Source of the DNA: Acinetobacter venetianus RAG-1 = CIP 110063
GTDB taxonomy: Bacteria; Pseudomonadota; Gammaproteobacteria; Pseudomonadales; Moraxellaceae
NCBI RefSeq assembly: GCF_000368585.1
Contig: NZ_KB849559.1
Coordinates: 82,881 to 146,880, forward strand
Reading direction: 5' to 3'
DNA: 64,000 nt
The notes beneath the pieces were generated by a model. It did no database searches. It had not been told where the DNA came from and saw nothing but the letters and a program-made list of their open reading frames with translations. The stretch's first letter is position 1. Each line of letters starts with the position of its first letter. Positions 18,890 through 27,578 of this stretch are shown here, piece after piece. Made by a program: the position numbers and the translations under genes.

Positions 18890-18986
18890 TACTTTCCCTT
18901 ACTTTATATTGATACTTCTTGAGTACGTGTATATTACGCATATGCGGCTTTAAGCTGCAACAATTTGCTTTAGTTTGGAGTCGATC

Positions 18987-19793
18987 ATGGAAAAATTGTT
19001 AAATATCATGCAAGAGTTAAGACAGAAATGTCCATGGGATCAACAACAAACACCAAGTAGTTTGACGCGTTATGCGATAGAGGAAGCTTATGAGGTAGAG
19101 GCTGCGATTCGAGTCGGTGATCTCGATGAAATCCGTAATGAATTGGGCGATTTACTTTTACAGGTTGTATTCCAATCTCAGATGTATAGTGAGCAGGGCG
19201 CTTTTAATTTTCAAGATGTCGTTGAGGCGATTAGTGAAAAGTTGATTCGCCGCCATCCTCACGTTTTCCAAGCAGAACAATATCAAAATTTAAATCCCGA
19301 ACAAGTCAGTGAATTATGGAAGCAAATCAAGCAACAAGAAAAACAAGGTAAAGCACAATCTCGATTAGATGAAGTCAAACATGCGCCAGCCTTAGTACAA
19401 GCTCAGGAAATACAAAAGAAAGCTGCGCAACTGGGTTTTGATTTTGAAACAGTAGAAGATGCTTATGGAAAGTTAGATGAAGAGTTGGGTGAGTTGCAGC
19501 ACGCGATAAAAACACAAAAAGCCGATGAAATCGAAGAAGAATTTGGTGATTGCCTATTTTCTTTGATTAATGTTGGACGTAAACTTGGCCTGTCGAGTGA
19601 GACCGCATTGTTAGCAACGATTCATAAATTTAGAAGCCGTTTCGCTTTTATAGAACAACAAGCACAACGACAACATAAAGACTTGCAAGAAATGAGTTTG
19701 GCAGAGATGGATGAACTTTGGGAGCAAGCAAAAGTACAATTAAAACATCAGGGGACATCGAATGAATTTGCCGCAGCTACGCAGCAAACCTAA
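18987..19793 (+). CDS. mazG: nucleoside triphosphate pyrophosphohydrolase MazG
   Basis: A 268-residue tandem MazG protein hydrolysing dNTP/NTP to the monophosphate and PPi. The N-terminal repeat has CPWDQQQTPSSLTRYAIEEAYEVEAAI and the metal-binding EIRNELGDLLLQVVF. The C-terminal repeat has KLDEELGEL and EEIEEEFGDCLFSLINV (EExxE + ExxD pattern). The ATG at 18987 has GGAG eight nt upstream; a TTG at 18975 is less likely. Its last 32 nt overlap comEA. MazG beside relA is a recurrent arrangement and E. coli MazG limits ppGpp effects. Confidence 0.93.
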   Translation: MEKLLNIMQELRQKCPWDQQQTPSSLTRYAIEEAYEVEAAIRVGDLDEIRNELGDLLLQVVFQSQMYSEQGAFNFQDVVEAISEKLIRRHPHVFQAEQYQNLNPEQVSELWKQIKQQEKQGKAQSRLDEVKHAPALVQAQEIQKKAAQLGFDFETVEDAYGKLDEELGELQHAIKTQKADEIEEEFGDCLFSLINVGRKLGLSSETALLATIHKFRSRFAFIEQQAQRQHKDLQEMSLAEMDELWEQAKVQLKHQGTSNEFAAATQQT

Positions 19794-20190
19794 TTTTTTA
19801 TTTATCATTGTTTTATGGTTGGGATGTTTTTCTCAAGTGTATGCACAACAGTTTGATCAATCCTATGAAAAGTGGAAAGCACAGCAGCAAGCACGAGATC
19901 AGCAATTGGCAAAACAACCCAACAATAATTATTATTTATCTAGACCAAGCCAACAGCAAACAAATAAACAACTTTCATCTTCTGTAAATATTTCAGGCGA
20001 TAAAATTAGTTTAAATCAAGCGAACTTAGCACAATTGCAAAGTCTAAGTGGGGTTGGGGCAAAAAAGGCACAAGCCATTATGGAATATCGCCAAAAGAAT
20101 GGTGGTTTTAAAACGATTGATGAGCTGGTAAATGTCAAAGGAATTGGGCCGAAATTGCTTGAAAAGAATAAAGCTCGACTCATTTTATAA
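19762..20190 (+). CDS. comEA: ComEA-like competence DNA-binding protein
   Basis: A 142-residue exported helix-hairpin-helix protein. A signal peptide covers 1-28 with cleavage near QVYA-QQ, then a Gln/Asn-rich linker (about 29-78), then two HhH motifs: LNQANLAQLQSLSGVGAKKA and the IDELVNVKGIGPKLLEKN segment. ComEA binds incoming double-stranded DNA in the periplasm during natural transformation, for which Acinetobacter is known. It starts within mazG, in another frame (32-nt overlap), so its translation is probably coupled. Confidence 0.88.
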   Translation: MNLPQLRSKPNFLFIIVLWLGCFSQVYAQQFDQSYEKWKAQQQARDQQLAKQPNNNYYLSRPSQQQTNKQLSSSVNISGDKISLNQANLAQLQSLSGVGAKKAQAIMEYRQKNGGFKTIDELVNVKGIGPKLLEKNKARLIL

Positions 20191-20208
20191 GAGAAAAAAT
20201 GAAATGCC

Positions 20209-20290
20209 GTTGCTAATCATCGCTGCTGATCTGTTGAAACTTCAACAGAATAAATTGCCCTTTGTGAGCGTTAGAGCTATGATTAGCGAC
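20209..20290 (+). ncRNA. structured intergenic element between comEA and pcnB
   Basis: A 12-bp stem pairs 20209-20220 (GTTGCTAATCAT) with 20279-20290 (ATGATTAGCGAC, one G-U). It encloses a second perfect hairpin, CTGTTGA-AACT-TCAACAG at 20231-20248, and a possible short stem CGCT/AGCG. No protein is encoded. It may be a 5'-UTR regulatory structure of pcnB, a small RNA, or a palindromic repeat copy; which one is not decidable from one sequence. Confidence 0.5.
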
Positions 20291-20301
20291 AAATTGTTAT
20301 T

Positions 20302-20320
20302 TACGTCCTGACGTAGGAGA
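20302..20320 (+). promoter_or_regulatory. hairpin at pcnB ribosome-binding site
   Basis: TACGTC-CT-GACGTA (20302-20315) is a perfect inverted repeat whose right arm abuts the AGGAGA ribosome site (20315-20320). It could modulate ribosome access to the TTG start at 20330. Inference. Confidence 0.45.
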
Positions 20321-20329
20321 CAGTGTCTT

Positions 20330-21784
20330 TTGCAAACTTTGCGCGCGTCAAAATGTGGTTTGTCCACAACTCAACTTCCATCCTCTATTCTAGATGTAAT
20401 TGATAGCCTGACTAAAGCCGGCTATGAGGCATATATTGTGGGCGGTGGTGTTCGCGATATGATGTTAGGTTTAAATCCTAAGGACTTTGATGCTGTAACT
20501 AATGCAACTCCAGCTCAAGTCAAAGAGGTTTTTGGTCGACGTTGCCGTATCATCGGACGACGTTTCGAGTTAGCCCATGTTTACTCTGGTCGAGAGTTAA
20601 TTGAAGTTGCAACTTTCCGTGCTCCCCCTAAAAAAGCAGTCACTAGCGCATCTGGTATGATTCTGCGTGATAATAACTGGGGAACGATAGAGCAGGATTT
20701 TGCTCGTCGAGATTTTTCAATCAATACTTTGTATTACCAACCTCGTAAAGGTGTGGTGCTTGATTTCTGTCATGCGGTTGATGATATTAAAACACGCACA
20801 TTACGTTTTCTAGGTGAGCCAGCACAGCGTTTTGAAGAAGATCCTGTGCGAATGTTACGTGCTTTACGTTTTGCTGCGAAACTCAACTTCGATATTGATC
20901 CATCTATTCTCGATGTTTTTGATATTGAAATGACGCAGTTATTGCGTGATGTCTCTCCTCATCGTTTATATGATGAATCTCAAAAGCTATTCACGATGGG
21001 GCATCTCAGTCGTGTGCTACCAATGTTGATTGAGTTTGGTGTTTGGAAGCAATTATTTGCAGAAATTCGTCCTGAGATCACAGCATTTATCGATCGAGCT
21101 GCAAGAAATACAGATCAACGTATTCAAGTCGGTAAAACCATTAACCCTGCATTCTTTTATGCAGTGTTATTGTGGAAGCCTTTCTTAGAGCGTTGTGATT
21201 TTTATCTCAACAAAGGTGTTGTGCCCGCTGAAGCGCGTGCGCAAGCTGGACTGGATGTATTAAAGCGTCAAGCAACGCGGACCATCATTCCACGGTTCGC
21301 TGAAACTTTTATTCGTGAAGTTTGGGAAATGCAAACTCGCTTACTCAATCCAAAACCTCAGCAAATTGAAGCACTCGCTGGGCATGCACGTTTCCGTGCA
21401 GGATTTGACTTTCTGCTATTGCGTGAGAAATCTGGCGATAATAGCACTGACGGAATGGGCATTTGGTGGGAAAACTACCAAGAAATGACCATGGATCAAA
21501 AAGAAGCTGCAATTCGTCAATATAATCGTCAGCGTAGTAAGAGTCGTCGCAAAGCTGTCGAAGCTGATGAACCCAAAACGACTGAAATCGAACCTTTGGT
21601 CAATGTACCAGAGCCAAGAAGTCGTCGCGCGAAAAAAGAACGTGTGCGTGTAGATGAATCAGCAAACCGTTTTATTGAAAAAGCAACAGCAGATTCAGGG
21701 CAAATAAATGCTGATCATCCAATATTGAAGCGTAAACGTGTACAACGTGATTTAAGCCAAGTTATTTTTGGGCCAACACAATGA
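20330..21784 (+). CDS. pcnB: poly(A) polymerase I
   Basis: Polyadenylates RNA 3' ends and promotes decay. The 484-residue protein has the nucleotidyltransferase-family signature IVGGGVRDMMLG with the catalytic acid pair in NPKDFDAVTNA, the RRDFSINTLYY motif, and an ARM-type RRMLRALRFAAKL-like region. The C-terminus (from about 395) is very basic (RSKSRRKAVE, RSRRAKKERVRV, KRKRVQRD), typical of PAP I. The start is a TTG with AGGAGA 10 nt upstream; PcnB commonly uses a non-AUG start that limits expression. Its last 4 nt overlap folK (ATGA). Confidence 0.93.
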   Translation: MQTLRASKCGLSTTQLPSSILDVIDSLTKAGYEAYIVGGGVRDMMLGLNPKDFDAVTNATPAQVKEVFGRRCRIIGRRFELAHVYSGRELIEVATFRAPPKKAVTSASGMILRDNNWGTIEQDFARRDFSINTLYYQPRKGVVLDFCHAVDDIKTRTLRFLGEPAQRFEEDPVRMLRALRFAAKLNFDIDPSILDVFDIEMTQLLRDVSPHRLYDESQKLFTMGHLSRVLPMLIEFGVWKQLFAEIRPEITAFIDRAARNTDQRIQVGKTINPAFFYAVLLWKPFLERCDFYLNKGVVPAEARAQAGLDVLKRQATRTIIPRFAETFIREVWEMQTRLLNPKPQQIEALAGHARFRAGFDFLLLREKSGDNSTDGMGIWWENYQEMTMDQKEAAIRQYNRQRSKSRRKAVEADEPKTTEIEPLVNVPEPRSRRAKKERVRVDESANRFIEKATADSGQINADHPILKRKRVQRDLSQVIFGPTQ

Positions 21785-22269
21785 CGGTTCGTAGTTATAT
21801 CGGTCTTGGTAGTAACTTGGGTTATTCTGAGCAAATTCTCCGAGAAGCAGTTGAGAAATTGGCAACATTGGGTTCTGTTCAGGTGTCTAGACTGTATCAA
21901 AGCCCTCCTATGGGGCCACAAGATCAACCACATTACTTAAATGCAGTTGTGCGATTAGATACGATGCTTGAGCCTTTAGCATTGTTAGATCAGTTACAGC
22001 AGTTTGAGCAAGACGCTGGACGTGTTCGTTTACGACGTTGGGGCGAAAGAACCTTAGATCTTGATTTATTGATCTATGGTCAAGAGCAGATCCAAAATGA
22101 ACGTCTTACCGTGCCGCATATTGGTATTTTAGATCGTGACTTTGTCATTATTCCCTTATTAGATTTAGATGCTCATTTACAGTTAAATGGTCATTCTTTA
22201 AAAGATTTAGAACTGGTACAGCAAGCAAACTTGACTGTAATAGCAGACCAGTCTTGGGCAACCGCTTAA
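21781..22269 (+). CDS. folK: 2-amino-4-hydroxy-6-hydroxymethyldihydropteridine pyrophosphokinase
   Basis: HPPK of folate synthesis: transfers pyrophosphate from ATP to 6-hydroxymethyl-7,8-dihydropterin. A 162-residue protein with the N-terminal IGLGSNLG, QSPPMGPQDQPHYLNAV and the signature RRWGERTLDLDLLIYG with its metal-binding Asp pair, then VPHIGILDRDFVIIPL. The ATG overlaps the pcnB stop. The pcnB-folK-panB-panC order is shared with pseudomonads. Confidence 0.95.
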   Translation: MTVRSYIGLGSNLGYSEQILREAVEKLATLGSVQVSRLYQSPPMGPQDQPHYLNAVVRLDTMLEPLALLDQLQQFEQDAGRVRLRRWGERTLDLDLLIYGQEQIQNERLTVPHIGILDRDFVIIPLLDLDAHLQLNGHSLKDLELVQQANLTVIADQSWATA

Positions 22270-22308
22270 GACTGTTTCGTTCTGGAAACGCCTGTAGAGG
22301 ACATCATC

Positions 22309-23118
22309 ATGATTAGTCTAAGTGACTTAAGAAAGTTTAAAGCCGAAGGACGCAAGTTCTCATGCCTCACTTGTTACGATGCAAGTATGGCTAAAGCTAT
22401 GGAATTGGCTGAAATTGATACGATTTTAATCGGTGACTCTCTAGGAATGGCGATCCAAGGAAGAGATTCGACGCTTCCTGTAACGGTAGAAGATATGGCT
22501 TACCATACTGCGGCGGTTCGCCGTGGTAATGCACATGCATTAATCATGACCGATTTACCTTTCATGAGTTATGCAACTGTTGAAGATGGCTTAAAAAGTG
22601 CTAAAGCCGTCATGCAAGTCGGCGCACAAATGGTAAAAATTGAAGGTGGTGCTTGGTTAAGTGATCTTATTCAAGTCCTTACTCGCAATGGTATTCCTGT
22701 ATGTGTGCATTTAGGTTTAACACCACAATCTGTACATGTTTTTGGCGGTTATAAACTTCAAGCGAGAACTCGCGAAGCAGCAAATCAATTGATTGCTGAT
22801 TGCCAAGCGGTTGTCGATGCGGGTGCAGCAGTACTTTTGCTTGAATGTGTTCCAGCACAATTAGGTAAAGAAATTGCAGAGTTATTCCCGAATACACCTG
22901 TGATTGGAATTGGTGCGGGTCATGAAACAGATGGCCAAGTTCTCGTTGTCCAAGACATGTTAGGTCTTACCTTTGGTAAAGTTGCACGTTTTGTTCGTAA
23001 TTTCATGAAAGAGCAAGCGGGTGAAACGGCAATTGTAGATGCAATTAAAGCGTATCATGCTGCGGTGCAAGATCAGTCTTTTCCAGCAAAAGAACATACT
23101 TTCCAAGTTGAGCTTTAA
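22309..23118 (+). CDS. panB: 3-methyl-2-oxobutanoate hydroxymethyltransferase
   Basis: First enzyme of the pantoate branch: ketoisovalerate plus methylene-tetrahydrofolate to ketopantoate. 269 residues with SCLTCYDASMAK, DTILIGDSLGM (metal Asp), MTDLPFMSY, VKIEGG, HLGLTPQSV, LLECVP and IGIGAGHETDGQVLV. GAGG lies about 12 nt before the ATG. Methylene-THF use links it with folK in the same operon. panC starts 3 nt after the stop. Confidence 0.96.
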   Translation: MISLSDLRKFKAEGRKFSCLTCYDASMAKAMELAEIDTILIGDSLGMAIQGRDSTLPVTVEDMAYHTAAVRRGNAHALIMTDLPFMSYATVEDGLKSAKAVMQVGAQMVKIEGGAWLSDLIQVLTRNGIPVCVHLGLTPQSVHVFGGYKLQARTREAANQLIADCQAVVDAGAAVLLLECVPAQLGKEIAELFPNTPVIGIGAGHETDGQVLVVQDMLGLTFGKVARFVRNFMKEQAGETAIVDAIKAYHAAVQDQSFPAKEHTFQVEL

Positions 23119-23121
23119 TTC

Positions 23122-23967
23122 ATGAAAACAGAAACAACGATACAAGGCTTAACTGCTTCGCTTGCACCTGCACGTAATACCAAAAAAATGATCGGTTTTG
23201 TACCGACAATGGGTAACTTGCATGAAGGTCATTTAACCTTAGTGCGTGCAGCGAAAAAGATCTGCGACATCGTCGTGGTGAGTATTTTTGTGAATCCAAT
23301 TCAGTTTGGTGCTGGTGAAGACTTTGATAGCTATCCACGAACGTTAGAGCAAGATAGCCGTTTATTGGCTGATGTAGGTTGCGATATTATCTTTGCACCT
23401 TCAGTTGAGCAAATGTACGGTTCACAGCCACGTTTGACCAATATCAGTGTGGGTCAAATCACTGATGATTTATGCGGTAAGTCTCGTCCAGGGCATTTTG
23501 ATGGTGTTGCTGTGGTGGTGACGAAATTATTTAATATTGTACAGCCTGACTATGCCTTCTTTGGACAGAAAGATTATCAGCAACTTGCTGTTATTCGTCA
23601 GTTCGTACAAGATTTAAATATTCCGCTTGAAGTCATTGGTGTCCCAATTGTACGCGCTGAAGATGGTTTAGCACTTAGTTCACGCAATGGATATTTGTCT
23701 GCTGAACAACGAGAGATTGCACCAACGATTTACCGTTTGTTAAAGCAAGCAGAGCAATCATTGCAAGAGGGGAAAGCCCTTTCTGAAGTGTTAGCAAATA
23801 TCTCTGCTCAATTGACACAAGCTGGTTTTGTTGTGGATTATGTGGAGGCGCGTCAGCCTAACTTGCAGTCTGTAGAACAATTTGATCGAAATTTGGTTTT
23901 ATTTGTTGCAGCAAAATTAGGTTCAACGCGTTTAATTGATAATTTAGAAGTTGACTTTAAAACATAA
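23122..23967 (+). CDS. panC: pantoate-beta-alanine ligase
   Basis: Joins pantoate and beta-alanine with ATP to give pantothenate. 281 residues of the cytidylyltransferase superfamily: [17 protein letters not shown] (HxGH motif), [40 protein letters not shown], and LSSRNGYL with the KMSKS-like position. Immediately follows panB. panD is not in the window. Confidence 0.96.
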   Translation: MKTETTIQGLTASLAPARNTKKMIGFVPTMGNLHEGHLTLVRAAKKICDIVVVSIFVNPIQFGAGEDFDSYPRTLEQDSRLLADVGCDIIFAPSVEQMYGSQPRLTNISVGQITDDLCGKSRPGHFDGVAVVVTKLFNIVQPDYAFFGQKDYQQLAVIRQFVQDLNIPLEVIGVPIVRAEDGLALSSRNGYLSAEQREIAPTIYRLLKQAEQSLQEGKALSEVLANISAQLTQAGFVVDYVEARQPNLQSVEQFDRNLVLFVAAKLGSTRLIDNLEVDFKT

Positions 23968-23987
23968 AAAACAAAGGGCAAAACGCC

Positions 23988-24839
23988 ATGAAGCGTATTC
24001 TTATCGTGACAGGACAATCTGGCTCTGGTAAATCCTCTGCGTTACAAGTGCTTGAAGATTTGGGCTATTATTGTATAGATAACTTACCTTTGGCGTTGCT
24101 GCCTGAAATTGTGGCAAAGCTGGATCATGAAAATAATCTTGAGCAACTTGCACTTGGGGTCGATATTCGAAGTACCCGTGCAGATATGCAAGAGTTTGAT
24201 CTAGTTTTTGAGCAATTAAAAAAACATGGTTCAGTCGATATTATCTATTTGACTACTCAGGATCAGGATTTGATTGCACGTTTTAGTGCATCACGAAGAC
24301 CTCATCCATTAGCAAGTCGTTTCAATAGCTTGTTGCAATGTATACAGGAAGAAAAACAGCTTTTAATTCCGATACAATTTCGCTCCACAGTGCATATTGA
24401 TACAACAGATAAAAGTGTCCATGATTTAAAACATATCTTGCTGTCTAAACTTGGGCAGTCTGATAATTTGATTGTCATTTTACAATCATTCGGCTATAAG
24501 CATGGCATTCCGTTAGATGCGGACTATGTTTTTGATGTACGCCATTTACCAAATCCACATTGGGATTTAGAATTACGCCGCTTTTCGGGTTTAGATGAGC
24601 CTGTACGCCAGTTTTTAGAAAGCAGTCAACAAACCAATGAGATGTTTGAGGATATTTATGTTTTCTTGGAAAAATGGTTACCTGCTTTTGCAGAAGGGCA
24701 TCGGCATTACATGACTATTTCTGTCGGTTGCACAGGTGGTCAGCATCGTTCGGTTTATATTGTGGATAGACTCAAACAGGCCCTTGAGGCAAAATGGTCT
24801 GTCCAAATCTTACATAGAGAAATGAAGCACTGGTCATGA
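23988..24839 (+). CDS. rapZ: RNase adapter protein RapZ
   Basis: A 283-residue P-loop protein. Walker A is GQSGSGKS at 9-16; the Walker B-like segment is LALGVDIRS; the C-terminal domain holds [18 protein letters not shown], the signature of the family. In E. coli RapZ hands the sRNA GlmZ to RNase E and senses glucosamine-6-phosphate. Whether Acinetobacter has GlmZ is not answered here. It overlaps the phosphocarrier gene by 4 nt (ATGA), the rapZ-ptsO pairing seen in nitrogen-PTS clusters, but without rpoN, hpf or ptsN. Confidence 0.93.
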   Translation: MKRILIVTGQSGSGKSSALQVLEDLGYYCIDNLPLALLPEIVAKLDHENNLEQLALGVDIRSTRADMQEFDLVFEQLKKHGSVDIIYLTTQDQDLIARFSASRRPHPLASRFNSLLQCIQEEKQLLIPIQFRSTVHIDTTDKSVHDLKHILLSKLGQSDNLIVILQSFGYKHGIPLDADYVFDVRHLPNPHWDLELRRFSGLDEPVRQFLESSQQTNEMFEDIYVFLEKWLPAFAEGHRHYMTISVGCTGGQHRSVYIVDRLKQALEAKWSVQILHREMKHWS

Positions 24840-25105
24840 TAGACACAACAATTGATGTAATTAACAAACTCGGCTTACATGCTCGTGCGTCTGGTAAACT
24901 CATCGAGGTGACAAGCAAATTTCGTTCTTCTATTCAAATTGGTAAGGGCGATAAATTAGTTGATGCAAAAAATATTATGTCTTTGTTGATGTTAGGTGCT
25001 GGTAAGGGCACAACGCTTCGTTTAGTCATTGACGGTGCAGATGAAGATAAAGCATTGGAAGAAATTCAAACGCTGTTCGCAGCAAAATTTTATGAGGCAG
25101 AGTAA
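24836..25105 (+). CDS. ptsO: HPr-family phosphocarrier, NPr type
   Basis: An 89-residue HPr-fold protein with the phospho-His in KLGLHARAS (His15). At the regulatory Ser46 position of HPr there is Asn46 ([10 protein letters not shown]), as in NPr of the nitrogen phosphotransferase system, so NPr rather than sugar-PTS HPr. It would carry phosphate from PtsP to PtsN. Gene pairing with rapZ supports this. In A. baumannii NPr has been tied to the GigA/GigB stress pathway, whose homologues appear to be at 59.7-61.4 kb. Confidence 0.88.
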   Translation: MIDTTIDVINKLGLHARASGKLIEVTSKFRSSIQIGKGDKLVDAKNIMSLLMLGAGKGTTLRLVIDGADEDKALEEIQTLFAAKFYEAE

Positions 25106-25108
25106 ATA

Positions 25109-25645
25109 GTGGCACGTGGCACACAACGTTATACCGATGAAGATTTTGAATCGTTAGAAGGACGTGCGAGCAGAACTGAGCAAAAAAAAGCAGTACAGCG
25201 CATGGCAGCTTTGGGTGAGCAATTGGCTCAACTTAATCCAAAGCAAATTCAAAAGCTTCCTGTCGATGAGCGTTTAATTGATGCACTATTAGAAGTGCAG
25301 AGAATCAGTTCATTTGAAGCACGTCGTCGTCAGTTTCAACGTGTTGGCAAGCTATTGCGTAATGAAGATGAAAGCACGATTTTATCTTATCTAACGCCGC
25401 AACAAGGCGCAAAAAAGCAAATGCAATTGATGCGTTGGGTTGATCGCATGATCGAACAAGGCGATCCTGTAATTAATGAGTTTAGTAAAGTATTTAATGC
25501 TTCTGAACGCCATACTTTACGCCAGCATGTATTGCGTATTCATCGAGATATGAAAAAAGAAGTGAGTGAGGAAGAACTTGCAGCTTCGAAGCTCAAATTT
25601 GTGAACTATGTACAGCAAGTGGCATTACTTTCTGATCAAGGTTAA
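25109..25645 (+). CDS. darP: ribosome-associated protein YjgA/DarP
   Basis: A 178-residue DUF615 protein, a late 50S assembly factor in E. coli. Diagnostic parts are the basic/acidic N-terminus (SRTEQKKAVQRM), LPVDERLIDALLEVQRISSFEARRRQFQRVGKLLR and the C-terminal HVLRIHRDMKKE. The start codon is GTG at 25109, 3 nt after the phosphocarrier stop. Last gene of the rapZ cluster. Confidence 0.93.
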   Translation: MARGTQRYTDEDFESLEGRASRTEQKKAVQRMAALGEQLAQLNPKQIQKLPVDERLIDALLEVQRISSFEARRRQFQRVGKLLRNEDESTILSYLTPQQGAKKQMQLMRWVDRMIEQGDPVINEFSKVFNASERHTLRQHVLRIHRDMKKEVSEEELAASKLKFVNYVQQVALLSDQG

Positions 25646-25650
25646 ATAAA

Positions 25651-25679
25651 AAGAAGTTTCCGAGGAAACTTCTTTTTTT
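25651..25679. terminator. bidirectional terminator
   Basis: AGAAGTTTC (25652-25660), CGAG loop, GAAACTTCT (25665-25673), with T-run on the right and A-rich flank on the left. Serves darP and the convergent acyl-CoA ligase. Confidence 0.9.
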
Positions 25680-25684
25680 GTCTA

Positions 25685-27328
25685 TCAATGACCAAACTCG
25701 CCTGTCGCTCTTTGTTTTGCCCATTCTCTTAAAATAAATTTTTGCAATTTTCCTGTCGATGTTTTTGGAATCTCTGTAATCACAACATCTTTTGGGACTT
25801 TAAATCGTGCAAGCTCTTTTTGGCAGTGTGCAATAATTTCCTCAGATGATGCAGAAGCACCTTGTTTTAACTCAATAAATGCACATGGCACTTCTTGCCA
25901 GCGTTCATCAGGTTTTGCAACAACCGCTGCTGTAAGAACTGCTGGATGGCGATACAGTACATCTTCAACTTCTAATGATGAAATGTTTTCGCCACCTGAG
26001 ATAATAATATCTTTAGAGCGATCTGTGATTTTGGCATAACCATCAGGGTGGCAAACGGCTAAATCACCTGTGTGGAACCAACCACCTTTAAAAGCATCTT
26101 CTGTTGCTTGAGGGTTTTTTAAATAACCTTTCATCACGATATTGCCGCGGAACATAATTTCACCCATGGTTTCACCATCATTTGGAACTGGCTGCATAGT
26201 CTCTGGATCAAGAACGCGCATACTGTCTTGTAATGGATAAGGGACACCTTGACGAGAATGCAGTTGCGCTTGTTCTTGAATAGATAAATCACTCCATCCA
26301 GCTTGTGATGCGCAAAGTGCAGAAGGGCCATAGGTTTCAGTTAACCCATAAACATGGTTGACGTTAATACCAATATTTCGCATACCTTCAATGATTGCTA
26401 CGGGTGGGGCAGCTCCAGCGACCATGACTTCAACATGATGTTCAAAAGCAATTTTTTGTTCTTGCGGAGCATTGATTAGCATGGATAACACAATCGGTGC
26501 ACCACAGAAATAATCGACTTTATGTTCAGCGATATATTTGAAAATGAGTGCTGGATCTACACGGCGCAAACAAATGTTGGTTCCACCACTGGCTGCAATT
26601 GACCATGCAAAGCACCAACCATTGCAATGAAATAATGGTAATGTCCAAAGGTAAACTGCACGAGGTTTCATGCCACAGGCCAAGATATTACTTGCTGCAT
26701 TTAGATAAGCGCCACGATGATGATAAACCACGCCTTTAGGGTTGCCCGTAGTACCTGAGGTATAGTTGAGACTAATCGCATCCCATTCATCTTGAGGTAA
26801 TAACCAATCAAACTCTGGATTGCCTTCTGCTAACCATGATTCATACTCATATTGTCCAAGTGCAATCTGTTCGCCTTCATACTCTTGATCAAATACATCA
26901 ATCACAATAATTTGTCGCGTGACAAGTGTCAGTGCTTCTTCTGCGATTGCTCTGAACTCAGGGTCGACTAGCAGGACTTTGGTTTCTGCATGTTGCAGCA
27001 TGAAGGCAATCGTTTTCGCTTCTAGGCGAGTATTGAGTGTATTTAAAACAGCACCACTCATCGGCACAGCAAAGTGTGCTTCAATCATTGCAGGCACATT
27101 TGGAAGTAATACGGAAACCGTATCGTTCTTTTTTATGCCAAGATTAGAGAGTTGATGTGCAAATTGACGGCAGCGCTGATAGGTTTGTTGCCATGTAAGA
27201 TGTCGTTGACCATGAATGATCGCTGCTTGATTAGGGTAAATATAAGCAGCACGTTCTAAATAACGTAATGGGGATAAGGCAACAAAATTCGCGGGTGTCC
27301 GCGGTAACTCATCATATGCACTAACCAT
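25685..27328 (-). CDS. acyl-CoA synthetase (AMP-binding family)
   Basis: A 547-residue adenylate-forming ligase converting a carboxylic acid to its CoA thioester through an acyl-AMP. P-loop YTSGTTGNPKGVVYHH, the second motif YGLTETYGP, GWFHTGDLAV with the hinge region ITDRSKDIIISGGENIS, and the C-terminal lysine in IPKTSTGKLQKF are all intact. The sequence is closest in style to the medium-chain AlkK/DmdB-like group, but substrate length is not readable. Monocistronic. Confidence 0.88.
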   Translation of the reverse strand: MVSAYDELPRTPANFVALSPLRYLERAAYIYPNQAAIIHGQRHLTWQQTYQRCRQFAHQLSNLGIKKNDTVSVLLPNVPAMIEAHFAVPMSGAVLNTLNTRLEAKTIAFMLQHAETKVLLVDPEFRAIAEEALTLVTRQIIVIDVFDQEYEGEQIALGQYEYESWLAEGNPEFDWLLPQDEWDAISLNYTSGTTGNPKGVVYHHRGAYLNAASNILACGMKPRAVYLWTLPLFHCNGWCFAWSIAASGGTNICLRRVDPALIFKYIAEHKVDYFCGAPIVLSMLINAPQEQKIAFEHHVEVMVAGAAPPVAIIEGMRNIGINVNHVYGLTETYGPSALCASQAGWSDLSIQEQAQLHSRQGVPYPLQDSMRVLDPETMQPVPNDGETMGEIMFRGNIVMKGYLKNPQATEDAFKGGWFHTGDLAVCHPDGYAKITDRSKDIIISGGENISSLEVEDVLYRHPAVLTAAVVAKPDERWQEVPCAFIELKQGASASSEEIIAHCQKELARFKVPKDVVITEIPKTSTGKLQKFILREWAKQRATGEFGH

Positions 27329-27502
27329 GTGTTAACTCCATTTGTGTTCTTGTCTTTTATATCTATATAAACATAGTGTGTCGTTTAGTCTAAATCATTT
27401 AGGCTTTAGTCTTGTATATGGGTTTTTCTGATTCAGAGGTTTCATCCTCAGCTAAACCTGTGTAAAATCTTGGATACTTTTTTATCCGCCGTTTTTTATC
27501 TT

Positions 27503-27518
27503 TTGAGGTTCTCCTCAA
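27503..27518 (+). promoter_or_regulatory. thrS leader upstream stem-loop
   Basis: TTGAGG-TTCT-CCTCAA forms a 6-bp hairpin. Its position upstream of a linker and the anticodon-like hairpin matches domain 4 of the E. coli thrS translational operator. Assignment by analogy. Confidence 0.5.
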
Positions 27519-27532
27519 TACATAATCTCGCG

Positions 27533-27571
27533 GTGATATGCTCCATTGTGCGGGGCATCACTCCTTAAGGA
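27533..27571 (+). promoter_or_regulatory. thrS translational operator mimicking the tRNA-Thr anticodon arm
   Basis: A distal 5-bp stem (27540-27544 with 27552-27556, one G-U) closes a 7-nt loop ATTGTGC (27545-27551). Reading the loop as tRNA positions 32-38 puts U at 33, UGU at 34-36 (a threonine anticodon) and a purine at 37. A lower 5-bp stem (27533-27537 with 27557-27561) follows a 2-nt bulge. The AAGGA ribosome site is 27567-27571, 7 nt before the thrS ATG. E. coli ThrRS represses its own mRNA by binding such a mimic next to the ribosome site. Confidence 0.72.
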
Positions 27572-27578
27572 TTTTATT

